DNA of 37,094 nt from assembly GCA_030141605.1 (NCBI GenBank), contig JAQGDQ010002438.1, positions 1-37,094 of the forward strand, read 5' to 3'. The notes beneath the pieces are model-generated. The model saw only the letters and a program-made list of their open reading frames with translations. It did not search any database and had not been told where the DNA came from. The DNA comes from Tubiluchus corallicola (Eukaryota > Priapulida > Priapulimorpha > Priapulimorphida > Tubiluchidae). A program made the position numbers and the translations under genes. Below are positions 13,333-21,993 of this stretch, piece after piece (within the stretch, counting starts at the first letter, position 1; each line of letters starts with the position of its first letter).

Positions 13333-15960
13333 ATGGTCGAAACAGTTGTAAAAATTGGCGGGGATGCTTCTGGGGCAAAGAAGGCATTTTCCGAACTCGA
13401 TGCGAGTACCGCGCGTTCAAAAAAAGCGGTTGCGGATTTGAAAAAAGTAATCGCTGCCACATTTGCCGCTAATACGGCAGCGATAGCCGCCACCACTAAA
13501 AAATATGCGGAATTTGAAAAGTCATTTACTTCGGTAACTTCCCTTTTAATCGAAGGCGGGAAGCTGAATGAGGAATTTGCGAAGACCTTAAAACAAGGCG
13601 CTTTGACGCTTTCTGCCCAATACGGGCAGGCGGTTGATGCGACGAATAATGCGTTATTTTCTCTAGTTTCTGCCGGCGTTGATGCCGGCGAATCGATCGA
13701 ATTTTTGGAACAAGCGATGCGGCTCGCCGAGGCGGGGAGCACGGATGTTGCAACCGCAACTAACGCCCTTGTGGCTGCGTACTCTGCTTTTGGCGAGGAG
13801 GCGGGAACTGCGGAAGAAATCGCGCAGTCGTTTTTCGCCGCTCAAAAATTCGGGATAACCACGGTCGGCGAGCTCGCGTCTGAGTTCAATAAAGTTGGAG
13901 CTCAAGCGAAAAATCTGGGGCTTTCGTACGATGAGACGCTCGCATCGATGGCGGCGTTGACGACTAGCGGCATGGTGCCGCAGGCTCAAGCGGCGACTCA
14001 AATTTCTGCATTAATGACCGGTCTCGTCCGTTCTCAAAGTCGACTTGCTGAAGAATCGAGCGAGCTTCAGGAGGCGCTATCGCTCACCAGCGTAAAAACG
14101 AATGGTCTTGAGGGATCCCTTTTAAAAGCCAAAGACGCGATGATCGAGCAGGGGCTTTCTGCCGATGAAATTACCATAAAATTTCAAAAAATTCTTGGCT
14201 CTTCCGAAGCCGTGGCAGCGGCTCAGGGGCTACTGGGAGCCGCGTCCGAATCGCTTATAAAAATTCAAGAAAATTTGAGCGATGAGCTGGAGCGGACGGA
14301 CACTTTCAACAAGGCTGTCGCCGATTCCACCACCACCGTGGACGCGCAAACCCGGCAAATGCGCGAAAGTTTCAACACGCTATTAATCTTGCTCGGCGAG
14401 AAATTTTTACCGGTAATCACGGAACTAATTAAAAATTTAACCGCTTTGATTAGGAAACTGACGGATCCCGCGTACGTAGAAATTACCGCAAAAATTATGA
14501 AAATCGTCGGCGCGGTGACGGCGTTCAGCGCGGCGCTTTATGCCTCAATAAAAGCCACAAGATTGGCGATTGCGGTCTATACTCTTTTTTCAAAAACCGT
14601 GGTGGCGGTCACTACCGCATTCAAATTTTTAAATGTAGTTTTACGAGCGAATCCAATTGGCGCGATAGTGACGGCTGTTACTATCGTAATCGCCGCCTTT
14701 CAGGATTGGGATAAAATCACCAAAAAAATTAACGTAACCATTGATAATTTTATTCAGAAAGGCGGGTTTTTAGGGGCTTCTCTCAAAAAGTTAAGAGATA
14801 TAATTGTTGATGTTGTCGGATGGATGGGTAAGTTTTTAGGCTCGATTTTCAGCGTCGGCGAGGCGACTGGCGAATCGCTCAGCGGATTTGAGGAAGCCGA
14901 ATCGGCGCTAGGGAGCTTAAGCGAAACGGTTGAAAATACGGGCGAAAGCATAGACGAACTAAATAAAAAAGAAATAAAAATCCACGTGGATAATGAAGAT
15001 GTCGCCGATTCGCTACATGATATTTTGGACGCTAGCGAGGAATTAATCGAGGGGGAAATAGAAAATTATAATCGTCTGGTCGATTCGTTTGGGGATACGC
15101 AAGACGAAATGACGAATAGCCTAGCCCACGCAGCTGCCGAACGAATCGAAAAAATGAAGGAGGAACACGAGCAGCAAATAGCCAATTCCGGGTTGAGTGA
15201 GGAGGAGGCGCAGGTTCGTTTAGATCGGTTAGAATTTTTCGAAGTTTCCGAATCGGAACATTTGGAAAAGCTTAAAGATATTCGCGAAGTTGCGGCATCT
15301 AGCCAAGTTGAAATTGAGAAAAAACTAAAAACTGACGTTGGTAAAATTCAGGAAACCGCAAGAAAAGAGGAGATAGCCGCCTCTAAAACCCAAGCCGCAG
15401 AGTTGGAAAAAATAGAGAAGGAGCATAACGCCACTTCTCTAAAAAATGAAAAGGATGTGTGGGGTAGCCGCTTGGAAATGATCCGGGAAGGTTCGGCAGC
15501 GATGAAAAGTTTAAGCATTTCCGGAGGCGCAACCATCGCGCGAATAAATCAGGCAATGCAACTAAAAAGCGCTACGATTGACCTGTCCCGCGCCGTCATG
15601 TCGGCACTGGCGATCCCCCCTTCGCCTAATTTAAAAGCCGCAGCGAAAGCAGTCGCGGCAGGCACGCCGCACATTTCAACAATCGCCGCGCAAAAATTTA
15701 ATACGGGCGGGATCGTGGATTCTGGTCCAGCAGGAATCGATACGGTTCCCGCGCTTTTAACTCGCGGCGAAATGGTCTTGCCAAAAGCGCTAACAGAAAA
15801 AGCGGTCAACGTTTTCAATGGTTTAAACGAAACTTTGGACGGCAAAGCCGTTAACTTCAATATAACGGTCGAGGGAAATATGGTCGATAATAAGGAATTT
15901 GCGCGGGAGTTAATTCCTGAAATTCAGGAGGTTATCCAAGAGGAGAACTATAAATTATGA
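13333..15960 (+). CDS. Tail tape measure protein
   Basis: An 875-aa protein, the longest in the genome. The N-terminal 320 residues are a TP901-type tape-measure core (Ala/Ser-rich helices, FTSVTSLLIEGGKL, LGLSYDETLASMAAL, GMVPQAQAATQISALM). A hydrophobic stretch around residues 395-460 (AAFSA-like TAFSAALYASIKATRLAIAV, then NPIGAIVTAVTIVIAAF) would enter the membrane during ejection. A long coiled-coil follows (about 540-720). The C-terminus has the usual FNTGGIVDSG, DTVPALLTRGEMVLP motif. Length sets a tail of roughly 130 nm by the usual 1.5 A per residue. No lysozyme or peptidase domain seen. ATG 13333 has a weak GGTG site. Confidence 0.92.
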   Translation: MVETVVKIGGDASGAKKAFSELDASTARSKKAVADLKKVIAATFAANTAAIAATTKKYAEFEKSFTSVTSLLIEGGKLNEEFAKTLKQGALTLSAQYGQAVDATNNALFSLVSAGVDAGESIEFLEQAMRLAEAGSTDVATATNALVAAYSAFGEEAGTAEEIAQSFFAAQKFGITTVGELASEFNKVGAQAKNLGLSYDETLASMAALTTSGMVPQAQAATQISALMTGLVRSQSRLAEESSELQEALSLTSVKTNGLEGSLLKAKDAMIEQGLSADEITIKFQKILGSSEAVAAAQGLLGAASESLIKIQENLSDELERTDTFNKAVADSTTTVDAQTRQMRESFNTLLILLGEKFLPVITELIKNLTALIRKLTDPAYVEITAKIMKIVGAVTAFSAALYASIKATRLAIAVYTLFSKTVVAVTTAFKFLNVVLRANPIGAIVTAVTIVIAAFQDWDKITKKINVTIDNFIQKGGFLGASLKKLRDIIVDVVGWMGKFLGSIFSVGEATGESLSGFEEAESALGSLSETVENTGESIDELNKKEIKIHVDNEDVADSLHDILDASEELIEGEIENYNRLVDSFGDTQDEMTNSLAHAAAERIEKMKEEHEQQIANSGLSEEEAQVRLDRLEFFEVSESEHLEKLKDIREVAASSQVEIEKKLKTDVGKIQETARKEEIAASKTQAAELEKIEKEHNATSLKNEKDVWGSRLEMIREGSAAMKSLSISGGATIARINQAMQLKSATIDLSRAVMSALAIPPSPNLKAAAKAVAAGTPHISTIAAQKFNTGGIVDSGPAGIDTVPALLTRGEMVLPKALTEKAVNVFNGLNETLDGKAVNFNITVEGNMVDNKEFARELIPEIQEVIQEENYKL

Positions 15961-16379
15961 CCTTGTGCTTTGAAAGTAAAATAGAATATGGTACGGAGAC
16001 TTTTACCTATGCATACCCCATAAAAAATCTGGGCGGCGTGCAGGAGAATCATAAAACGGCGGGAAGTGTGACGACCAGTATTACGGGCGTTCAGCAAACA
16101 ATTATCCACTATCAAGAGGCGCTTGTTTCCTTGGTTTTTGAGCGGTTGTCGCCTCTTGAGCTGGAAGAATTCCGGGAATTTTATCTCTTGCACGCCAGCC
16201 GAGGATTGGAATTTACGGTATACCAAAATCTAGCCGACCCGCTGCCCGAGACCTACACGCTGCAAGACGGCGGTCGCTCGCTGCAAGTAAAATTTAACGG
16301 CTGGCAAAACTCAGAATCTGCCACTTATGAACTTGTTCAAGCGTGGGAAGTTATTTTGAAATGCAGGAGGGTTCTATAA
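15957..16379 (+). CDS. Probable distal tail protein
   Basis: A 140-aa protein that follows the tape measure by ATGA overlap, with AGAGGAGA upstream. It sits where distal tail (Dit-like) or minor tail proteins lie. Sequence features are a central helix with acidic patches (LSPLELEEFREFYLLHASRG) followed by beta strands and a KFNGW turn. No definite family; the call is positional. Confidence 0.55.
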   Translation: MTLCFESKIEYGTETFTYAYPIKNLGGVQENHKTAGSVTTSITGVQQTIIHYQEALVSLVFERLSPLELEEFREFYLLHASRGLEFTVYQNLADPLPETYTLQDGGRSLQVKFNGWQNSESATYELVQAWEVILKCRRVL

Positions 16380-16382
16380 AAA

Positions 16383-18188
16383 ATGCCCACTTTTCAAGAG
16401 GTTATCGACTCAACTAAAAGCCTAACTCCCAATATTGTTATTGATATAGAAGGTACATTTTTCGCCATGCGGCTACCTGATTCGGGGGTGCCCGATGCAT
16501 TGATTTACGAAGGGTTGGTTGTGGACGCGCAATTTCCGAGAATCGACGTTGACATAAATAGGCAAAATACCGCTTTTCCATCAATAAAAATTGAGCTGCT
16601 GGACAAAGATTACCTTGTTTCTCAATTTTTGAGTGAATTCGACACTATCTTCGCAATTGAAAAATCGGTAATCGTGTACTATGGATTCTCTGACGCTGGC
16701 ATGGATCTTGCAGACTATATCCAAACTCAACCGATGCGAATAATAAATACGCAATACAAAAAAAATATATGGATTTTGGAATGCCGGACCTCAATTGATT
16801 TTTTAAAAAAGGGAGCATATCAGCAAGCCGGCACGCTTCTTGCAGACATAGATGAAGTTGCTAGCAGCTTTTCAATTTCAATCGACAGCGACCTTCCCGT
16901 TTCTACGGAATGGCCGCTATCCTCGCATCTAAAAATTGATGACGAGATTGTTGAATATGGCAGCTATACTATTTTACCAACCGCCATATTTTTTACCTTG
17001 GTGCCCGGCTCGCGAGGTTCATTCGGCACGATTCCTGCGGAGCATAAATTAGGCGCGCTAGTTCAACATGTCTACGTAGTTGAAGGAAATCCCATAGACA
17101 TTCTAATAGATTTACTATCGGATTCCGGCACGCTACCGGAGGCGGCGGGGATTCCAATTTCAGAAATAGACGTCACGCAATTTGAAAGCGTGCGGGATGC
17201 GTATTATCCCCTTGTTCTTAATAGATTTTTTCTGACGGGAATTGAGAATCTTCTGGAGTGGCTAGAAGAATTCATATTAATTCCGTATCAAATTCGCCTA
17301 ACCGTTTCGCCTGAATCGAATAAAATTCAACTCATCCCCCTAGTGCCGTCTACGGCAATCGAGCCCACAGAAACCATTGAGGACTACGAGACAAAAGGCG
17401 CCTCCTATAAAATCGAATCGGACGCAATCGTAAATAAGTTGTTGGTTTTATGGGATTTTGTTCCGGGAATCGGGTATCGCAGGAAGTCATCTTACAATTT
17501 AACCTCCTCCCAAAATTTATATGGAATTCGGGAGCTAACTTATCAGGTTCCCGGAGCGTCAACGGATTTGTCGGGAAAAATTGTGATTGATACAATCGCG
17601 ATTCGCTCATTCCAAAGATCGCAGGAACCGGGGCTACAAGTTTCATTAAAAACGCAAATAGATAAGTCTTTAATTCCCGTGACTTCTGTTGTGGACGTTC
17701 AAATTCCATTTTTTCCTACGCCCGAAGATCCGGCTTTTTTGTCACGTGCTATGAATATCCTAAGTAAAAACTTGAATTTTTTAAATGGTACAGTACAATA
17801 TAAATTAGCGGCTACCCGCTTTTCAAAGCGGTCGCGAGTCGGGAGGTACTGCCCGCGGTCGTTAATTTCCAGTGTGGTAGCACTTGATAAACTGGAGGTT
17901 TCAACCGACGCGAATTTCTGGAAAGAGGGAGACTTTGTTACGTTGTACGATGAATCTACAGGAATCTATAGCGAATTAGGGGAAATTGCCGACATTGATT
18001 TTATAGATTTTGATAGCGCGACCTTTACTTTTGTGGCGCCGTTCGTCTCGCCGATGGTTGGCATGTTTCTTGCTTTGCCGAATTATGACGATGCGACCGC
18101 CGAGCAAAAAGACCGCTGGGCTTGGTGGGCGGATGAAGGCGCCCAGTTTCCTGACGGCGGCGACCCGTATACTTATGATTTTGGATAG
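16383..18188 (+). CDS. Tail tip / baseplate hub-like protein
   Basis: A 601-aa structural protein after the distal tail gene, preceded by GGAGGG. It is beta-rich, opening with NIVIDIEGTFFAMRLP and a second set of strands (QPMRIINTQYKKNIWILECR), compatible with the paired barrels of tail hub proteins. The C-terminal part, with FVTLYDESTGIYSELGEI and a Trp-rich end (DRWAWWADEGAQ), is distinct. No peptidase or lysozyme motif was noticed. By position it would join the tube to the receptor-binding proteins. Confidence 0.6.
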   Translation: MPTFQEVIDSTKSLTPNIVIDIEGTFFAMRLPDSGVPDALIYEGLVVDAQFPRIDVDINRQNTAFPSIKIELLDKDYLVSQFLSEFDTIFAIEKSVIVYYGFSDAGMDLADYIQTQPMRIINTQYKKNIWILECRTSIDFLKKGAYQQAGTLLADIDEVASSFSISIDSDLPVSTEWPLSSHLKIDDEIVEYGSYTILPTAIFFTLVPGSRGSFGTIPAEHKLGALVQHVYVVEGNPIDILIDLLSDSGTLPEAAGIPISEIDVTQFESVRDAYYPLVLNRFFLTGIENLLEWLEEFILIPYQIRLTVSPESNKIQLIPLVPSTAIEPTETIEDYETKGASYKIESDAIVNKLLVLWDFVPGIGYRRKSSYNLTSSQNLYGIRELTYQVPGASTDLSGKIVIDTIAIRSFQRSQEPGLQVSLKTQIDKSLIPVTSVVDVQIPFFPTPEDPAFLSRAMNILSKNLNFLNGTVQYKLAATRFSKRSRVGRYCPRSLISSVVALDKLEVSTDANFWKEGDFVTLYDESTGIYSELGEIADIDFIDFDSATFTFVAPFVSPMVGMFLALPNYDDATAEQKDRWAWWADEGAQFPDGGDPYTYDFG

Positions 18189-18200
18189 GTAAAATTATAA

Positions 18201-19022
18201 ATGGCTGTTTTAAATGATATTTTTATAGAATTTTTAACCACGCTTGAACCCGGGCGTCCGATAAATTCAGGTGCGGCGATTCGGCAATTTAACAATAATC
18301 CGACAAATATAAAAGAAATTTTTGAGGAGAATTTTAAGGAAGGCGCCTTCCCTATCCACACAACTTTAATCGCGAATGGGGTAGTCGCGTGTAAGATTGG
18401 CGCGATAATTCAGGGAACGCCGGACCCCGGTACAGGCGAGGTATTCCTGTACCGCGCTATTGTGGACGGGGCGAACCCTCTTGACCTTGCTAACCCTTTG
18501 ATCTGGCAGCCTTTTTTAGCGATACGCGGGGATGAAATCGAACTACTGACGACCGCTAAAATAACAAATTTGACAGCGGGCGAGGGCCCCAATGACGCGA
18601 TCAACTACGCGCAAACACAACCTATTTTAGTTGCAACAAATTTACTATCTGATTGGGGAGCGGTTGACGCTCAAGTACCTTTTTTGCTTGAGCGCGGCGG
18701 CATGTATAAAATTATTATTGAGCGAGTCGCCGCTTCCTCATTCCCAACTGTTTTAGACATTTTTATTTTTGCTTTTCAAAATTTATTTGTGCTCCCAAGT
18801 TCATATACCCCCGCAGCGATCGGCACAGGGTGGGTGACGGGAACAGGCGATCGGTATCCCCCCAACTCAATCGAGTTTGCTGTACGGACAGACACACCAG
18901 CGCCAACGATAACGGTCGATTTAGAATTAATATATTTTTTTAACGGAAGCGGCGACCCACTTTCAAATTTCAGAACGCGAATGTTTAAAGTAAACGGGCT
19001 TCCGATTCAATCTTTTACGTAA
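18201..19022 (+). CDS. Putative tail tip or receptor-binding protein
   Basis: A 273-aa protein of unknown family, downstream of the hub gene. It is beta-rich and Asn/Thr/Gly-rich (GTPDPGTGEVFLYRAIVDG, then FVLPSSYTPAAIGTGWVTG), as often seen in phage tip proteins. There is only a weak ribosome site before ATG 18201. No collagen-like or pectate-lyase-like repeat is present. Function is inferred from position. Confidence 0.5.
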   Translation: MAVLNDIFIEFLTTLEPGRPINSGAAIRQFNNNPTNIKEIFEENFKEGAFPIHTTLIANGVVACKIGAIIQGTPDPGTGEVFLYRAIVDGANPLDLANPLIWQPFLAIRGDEIELLTTAKITNLTAGEGPNDAINYAQTQPILVATNLLSDWGAVDAQVPFLLERGGMYKIIIERVAASSFPTVLDIFIFAFQNLFVLPSSYTPAAIGTGWVTGTGDRYPPNSIEFAVRTDTPAPTITVDLELIYFFNGSGDPLSNFRTRMFKVNGLPIQSFT

Positions 19023-19033
19023 AGGAAAAATAT

Positions 19034-19747
19034 ATGACAGATAAAAATTATGTGGTTATACAAGAATCTTCGCCGGGAGTTTTCAATACGAAACCAAGCC
19101 TCGACTCTTTTGAAAATCCAAACGCGCTTTTTACTAAAGAAAGTGCGGAAGCGTATCATACCCGGCGCGCGATTATGCACAAAGACAAAGCGTTTAATTA
19201 TTTTCTTGAGTACGCTAATTTATCTGGCGCAGGGCTCCAGCTCGACCCCACGGAATCCGCCGAAGATCCGGCAAATCAGCATTTGTATTGCACTTTTTTC
19301 ATGGAAGATAAAGACGAATATGTGGCAAAATATAACCACACGGTGAATATGCTTTTTGCGCAACGATCTCTCGGCAACGTCCCTATTATAGCCGATATAA
19401 ATATAGGTGGTATGAATATTGCATTCGGAAATAAATCAGTGACAGGTGATCTATACAACTCCGTGGAATCCAGCGGCATGCTCGTCTTAAGCGGATATTT
19501 TCGAGACATGAATAACGCTAATCATCCTGTAAATTCCACAGAAACAGCTGAAAAAATTACTAAAATAGGGGCTGCTTTTAATGTATGGCGTAACCAGATA
19601 ATACATGGAATTAAAGACGCTCCGATACCCACGACTTTTGAGGAAATAAAGGCTTTTAGCTCAAAATGTTTTAAACTTTATGTCGATTTTGCGGCGTACG
19701 CAGATCCAAATTTTAACGACTGGCTGACCGAAAAAGGGGTTTTATAA
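19034..19747 (+). CDS. Hypothetical structural-region protein, 237 aa
   Basis: A 237-aa protein of unknown family. It appears soluble, with mixed helices and a Tyr/Phe/Asn-rich composition (KDKAFNYFLEYANLSG, IADINIGGMNIAFGN). It lies between the tail-tip genes and a pair of proteins that share an N-terminal motif, with AAAGG upstream, so it may be a tip or adhesin component. I can assign no function. Confidence 0.55.
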   Translation: MTDKNYVVIQESSPGVFNTKPSLDSFENPNALFTKESAEAYHTRRAIMHKDKAFNYFLEYANLSGAGLQLDPTESAEDPANQHLYCTFFMEDKDEYVAKYNHTVNMLFAQRSLGNVPIIADINIGGMNIAFGNKSVTGDLYNSVESSGMLVLSGYFRDMNNANHPVNSTETAEKITKIGAAFNVWRNQIIHGIKDAPIPTTFEEIKAFSSKCFKLYVDFAAYADPNFNDWLTEKGVL

Positions 19748-19926
19748 TGGGGCTAATTGACAATCCAAAAGCGTGGACTGACGATAACGAGCTACGAGTC
19801 GTTGTGACGACCGCCCCGCCCAGCCCGGCAGAGAAAAGTGGTATATACAACTTGGTTATTAACGGCGCCCCCGTGTATAATTTTAGCTTAAATATTGGCG
19901 ACACGATAGAAATTGAGGAAGTTTGA
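19747..19926 (+). CDS. Small 59-aa protein, N-terminal paralogue of the next gene
   Basis: A short gene starting on the last base of the previous stop (TAATG), with AAAGGGG upstream. It begins MGLIDNPKAW and ends with beta-prone IYNLVINGAPVYNFSLNIGD. The next gene starts MSLIDNPKAW, and both continue with LRV and a PSP..K..G pattern, so the two share a duplicated module of about 35 residues. It may be a small tip protein or a shortened duplicate. Confidence 0.65.
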   Translation: MGLIDNPKAWTDDNELRVVVTTAPPSPAEKSGIYNLVINGAPVYNFSLNIGDTIEIEEV

Positions 19927-19927
19927 C

Positions 19928-20527
19928 ATGTCTTTGATCGACAACCCAAAAGCATGGGCGACCAACCCGCTGGACCAACAGGTTTTAAGGGTTTTTTTAG
20001 AGGGTGGAGGTCCTTCGCCAACTTCAAAAAATGACGGCGGATTCAGGACGAACACTTTGCAACAGGACATCGAGTTGGTTACCGGCAGCGGAACCGCAGC
20101 ACCGCGAAGGGTTCGCTTGGCGCAATTTTTCGGCGATATTTTTGAGGATGCCGGAGATGGCTTTTTTAGGGTAACCCGCCCGACCGCCGGAATTTTAAGC
20201 TTGCGATTTACCGTCATTAAAAAAACGGTAAATGACGCAATTTTTTACGCTTTTATCGGAAAGCGACGGCCGGCTTCAAACGTATGCGATTTGCTACCGC
20301 CCTACACACAAAAATTTATCACGGACACATACGTTTTTGGCGACCCCTTCCCGCTGATCGCGGACGCCGGGGATGAATTCGCTATTTTTGTGGCGAGTGG
20401 CACGCTGAATAGGCTTGCGCTAGCCTTCATCCAACGAAATTTTACGCAAGAAAATAGCAACACTCCGCAAGTGGGCGAAAGTCGCCCGATGTGGGCATTT
20501 TATAAAGAGTTAACCTTAGGACCTTAA
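19928..20527 (+). CDS. Putative tail/adhesin protein with LIDNPKAW N-terminus
   Basis: A 199-aa protein. The ATG at 19928 is chosen over an earlier in-frame start at 19913 because GAGGAAG precedes it by about 7 nt and because it restores the N-terminal match to the 59-aa gene upstream. The rest is beta-rich (ILSLRFTVIKKTVND, FPLIADAGDEFAIFVASG, LALAFIQRNF), like small jelly-roll receptor-binding heads. Function is inference. Confidence 0.55.
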   Translation: MSLIDNPKAWATNPLDQQVLRVFLEGGGPSPTSKNDGGFRTNTLQQDIELVTGSGTAAPRRVRLAQFFGDIFEDAGDGFFRVTRPTAGILSLRFTVIKKTVNDAIFYAFIGKRRPASNVCDLLPPYTQKFITDTYVFGDPFPLIADAGDEFAIFVASGTLNRLALAFIQRNFTQENSNTPQVGESRPMWAFYKELTLGP

Positions 20528-20532
20528 AAAAT

Positions 20533-20907
20533 ATGACTTTTTTAAATACATGGCGAAGCCTCGCCGCCATATGCGCGACAGTTGTTGCGACGTGGGGCAT
20601 CTCTACTTTTTTTCATAAAAATGTAGGTGATATGGACTTTCTTATTTTGAAAGAAAAAGTTGACTACGCGTATTATGCAGCGATAACCGCCGAAAAAGTA
20701 TCCATTTTGAAACAGGACGATAAGTTGACGAAAAAAAATTACTGCGATATTAAGGAGGCTGATATTGATCAGGCGCTAAATTTTTGCCTAACTTACCCGG
20801 GATTGCCGGCAAAACCGCCGGAAATAATCAACGGACAACTGGAATTATCATGTAAAAAAATACGGAAGTACCGTACGGATCCTCCGAATTTTAGCTGTGA
20901 GTATTAA
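20533..20907 (+). CDS. Membrane-anchored protein upstream of endolysin (lysis candidate)
   Basis: A 124-aa protein with one N-terminal membrane segment (about residues 8-27, LAAICATVVATWGISTFF) and a charged remainder containing several Cys. Its stop lies one base before the endolysin ATG, so the two are coupled. It could be a holin or inner-membrane lysis partner, but the long soluble tail is not typical of a holin. Another spanin-like pair and holin-like proteins lie at 25058-25779, so its role is open. Confidence 0.55.
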   Translation: MTFLNTWRSLAAICATVVATWGISTFFHKNVGDMDFLILKEKVDYAYYAAITAEKVSILKQDDKLTKKNYCDIKEADIDQALNFCLTYPGLPAKPPEIINGQLELSCKKIRKYRTDPPNFSCEY

Positions 20908-20908
20908 A

Positions 20909-21352
20909 ATGTCGTATAGAAAAACGAGCAAAAAAGGAATCGAATTAATAAAAAAATTTGAGGGATTCGAATCGCTCCCGTACGAATGCCCGGCCGGGTT
21001 GCCGACAATTGGGTACGGCCATCTCATAAAATCTTACGAATCTTTCCCCGACGAGTTGACTAAAAAAGAGGCAGAAGAATTACTTTTAGAGGATGTGGAA
21101 TTCGCCGAAAATTGTGTTTTTAAAAATGTAGACGTTAAGTTAAGCGATTCGCAATATGCCGCGCTTGTTTCTTTTGTCTTTAATATCGGCGCGCGCGCCT
21201 TCAAAGAATCCACGCTGTTAAAAAAATTAAACGGCGGCGATTATGATTCGGTTCCGGGCGAGCTCGCCCGCTGGAAGTACGCAAATAAGCAGGTTTTGCC
21301 CGGGTTGGTGAGAAGGCGCGCCGCCGAATCGGAGTTATTTATCGCCGGCTAG
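20909..21352 (+). CDS. Endolysin, GH24 lysozyme (T4 type)
   Basis: A 147-aa muramidase that cleaves the glycan backbone of peptidoglycan at lysis. The catalytic triad pattern Glu-8aa-Asp/Cys-5aa-Thr is present: E18 in KKFEGFE, C27 in the Asp position, and T33 in LPTIGYGH. The C-terminal half (SDSQYAALVSFVFNIG, LLKKLNGGDY, RRAAESELF) is canonical. There is no N-terminal signal or SAR anchor, so release should need a holin. ATG 20909 is chosen by its one-base spacing from the upstream stop; GTG 20897 is possible. Its 3' end overlaps the convergent Cys-rich gene by 14 bp. Confidence 0.93.
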   Translation: MSYRKTSKKGIELIKKFEGFESLPYECPAGLPTIGYGHLIKSYESFPDELTKKEAEELLLEDVEFAENCVFKNVDVKLSDSQYAALVSFVFNIGARAFKESTLLKKLNGGDYDSVPGELARWKYANKQVLPGLVRRRAAESELFIAG

Positions 21353-21614
21353 TCCTCCCGCCGCCCGTAAATTTTTCGTTTTCGCGATTTGTGCGGCTAT
21401 AACACCCGGCACAAAAGGCGCAATTATCGCATTTTCGGCAATCTCGGCAAAACGAACAGTTCTGGCAATCCCAGCAGTTATCGCAATTTATCAATGTTTC
21501 TAGTGATTTTTTCGCTTTTTCTTCAGTGCCCCAATACCCCAAAGTTGCCCTGTTGCCATTTTCGTCTTGAAAATAAATGCCTAATTTTTTATTTTCATGT
21601 TTAGTTATTTTCAT
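21339..21614 (-). CDS. Cys-triplet repeat protein 3 (91 aa)
   Basis: Third member of the family at 1642-2450. The leader MKITKHENKKLGIYFQDEN, ATLGYWG, EEKAKKSLETL is conserved; then 10 Cys occur at every third residue (NCDNCWDCQNC...FCAGC), followed by a basic, Cys-free tail (REN-EKFTGGGRTSRR). It is the shortest array of the four. ATG 21614 sits one base after the stop of the Cys gene upstream and 9 nt after AGGA; an in-frame GTG at 21629 is less likely. The C-terminal coding end runs 14 bp into the convergent endolysin gene. Confidence 0.8.
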   Translation of the reverse strand: MKITKHENKKLGIYFQDENGNRATLGYWGTEEKAKKSLETLINCDNCWDCQNCSFCRDCRKCDNCAFCAGCYSRTNRENEKFTGGGRTSRR

Positions 21615-21615
21615 T

Positions 21616-21924
21616 TTAACAATCCTCACAGCCTACCTCATCTGCCCCGCCTTCGCAATAACTCATACGACCGTGGCAGCCGTGGCCGTCTTGGCAACCG
21701 TGACAACCGAGGCAGCCATGACTGCCTCGGCAACCGTGGCAGTCGCGACAACCGTGGCAGTCGCGACAGTCGCGACAGTCGCAACAACCGTGGCAACCTA
21801 CCAATGTTTCTAATGATTCTTTTGCTTTTTCCTCGGTACCCCAATACCCCAAAGTTGCCCTGTTGCCATTTTCATCTTTAAAATAAACGCCTAATTTTTT
21901 ATTTTTATGCTTTGTTATTTTCAT
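21616..21924 (-). CDS. Cys-triplet repeat protein 4 (102 aa)
   Basis: Fourth family member. The leader (MKITKHKNKKLGVYFKDEN, ATLGYWG, EEKAKESLETL) precedes an array in which Cys alternates with His-Gly or Arg-Asp (CHGC, CRDC); the His adds a second potential metal ligand. The array contains 16 Cys, one Ser replacement (RGSHGC) and a looser C-terminal end (GADEVGCEDC). At DNA level the array is a 9-bp-based microsatellite, so in-frame expansion and contraction is easy. AAGGGGAAG precedes the ATG. A strong hairpin (21951-21977) lies in its leader. It is followed by protein 3 one base after its stop. Confidence 0.83.
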   Translation of the reverse strand: MKITKHKNKKLGVYFKDENGNRATLGYWGTEEKAKESLETLVGCHGCCDCRDCRDCHGCRDCHGCRGSHGCLGCHGCQDGHGCHGRMSYCEGGADEVGCEDC

Positions 21925-21950
21925 TTTTCTTCCCCTTTTTTCTGATATAG

Positions 21951-21977
21951 ATACCTGCCTAAAATATAGGCAGGTAT
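21951..21977. promoter_or_regulatory. 11-bp stem hairpin upstream of Cys-triplet gene 4
   Basis: ATACCTGCCTA (21951-21961) pairs perfectly with TAGGCAGGTAT (21967-21977) over a 5-nt loop. It lies between the stop of the 98-aa gene (21994) and the Cys-rich ATG (21924). There is no U-tract after it on either strand, and I see no promoter between. It may be an RNA-processing, attenuation or protein-binding element controlling Cys-rich expression. Confidence 0.65.
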
Positions 21978-21993
21978 CCCATTTTATTGCAAT

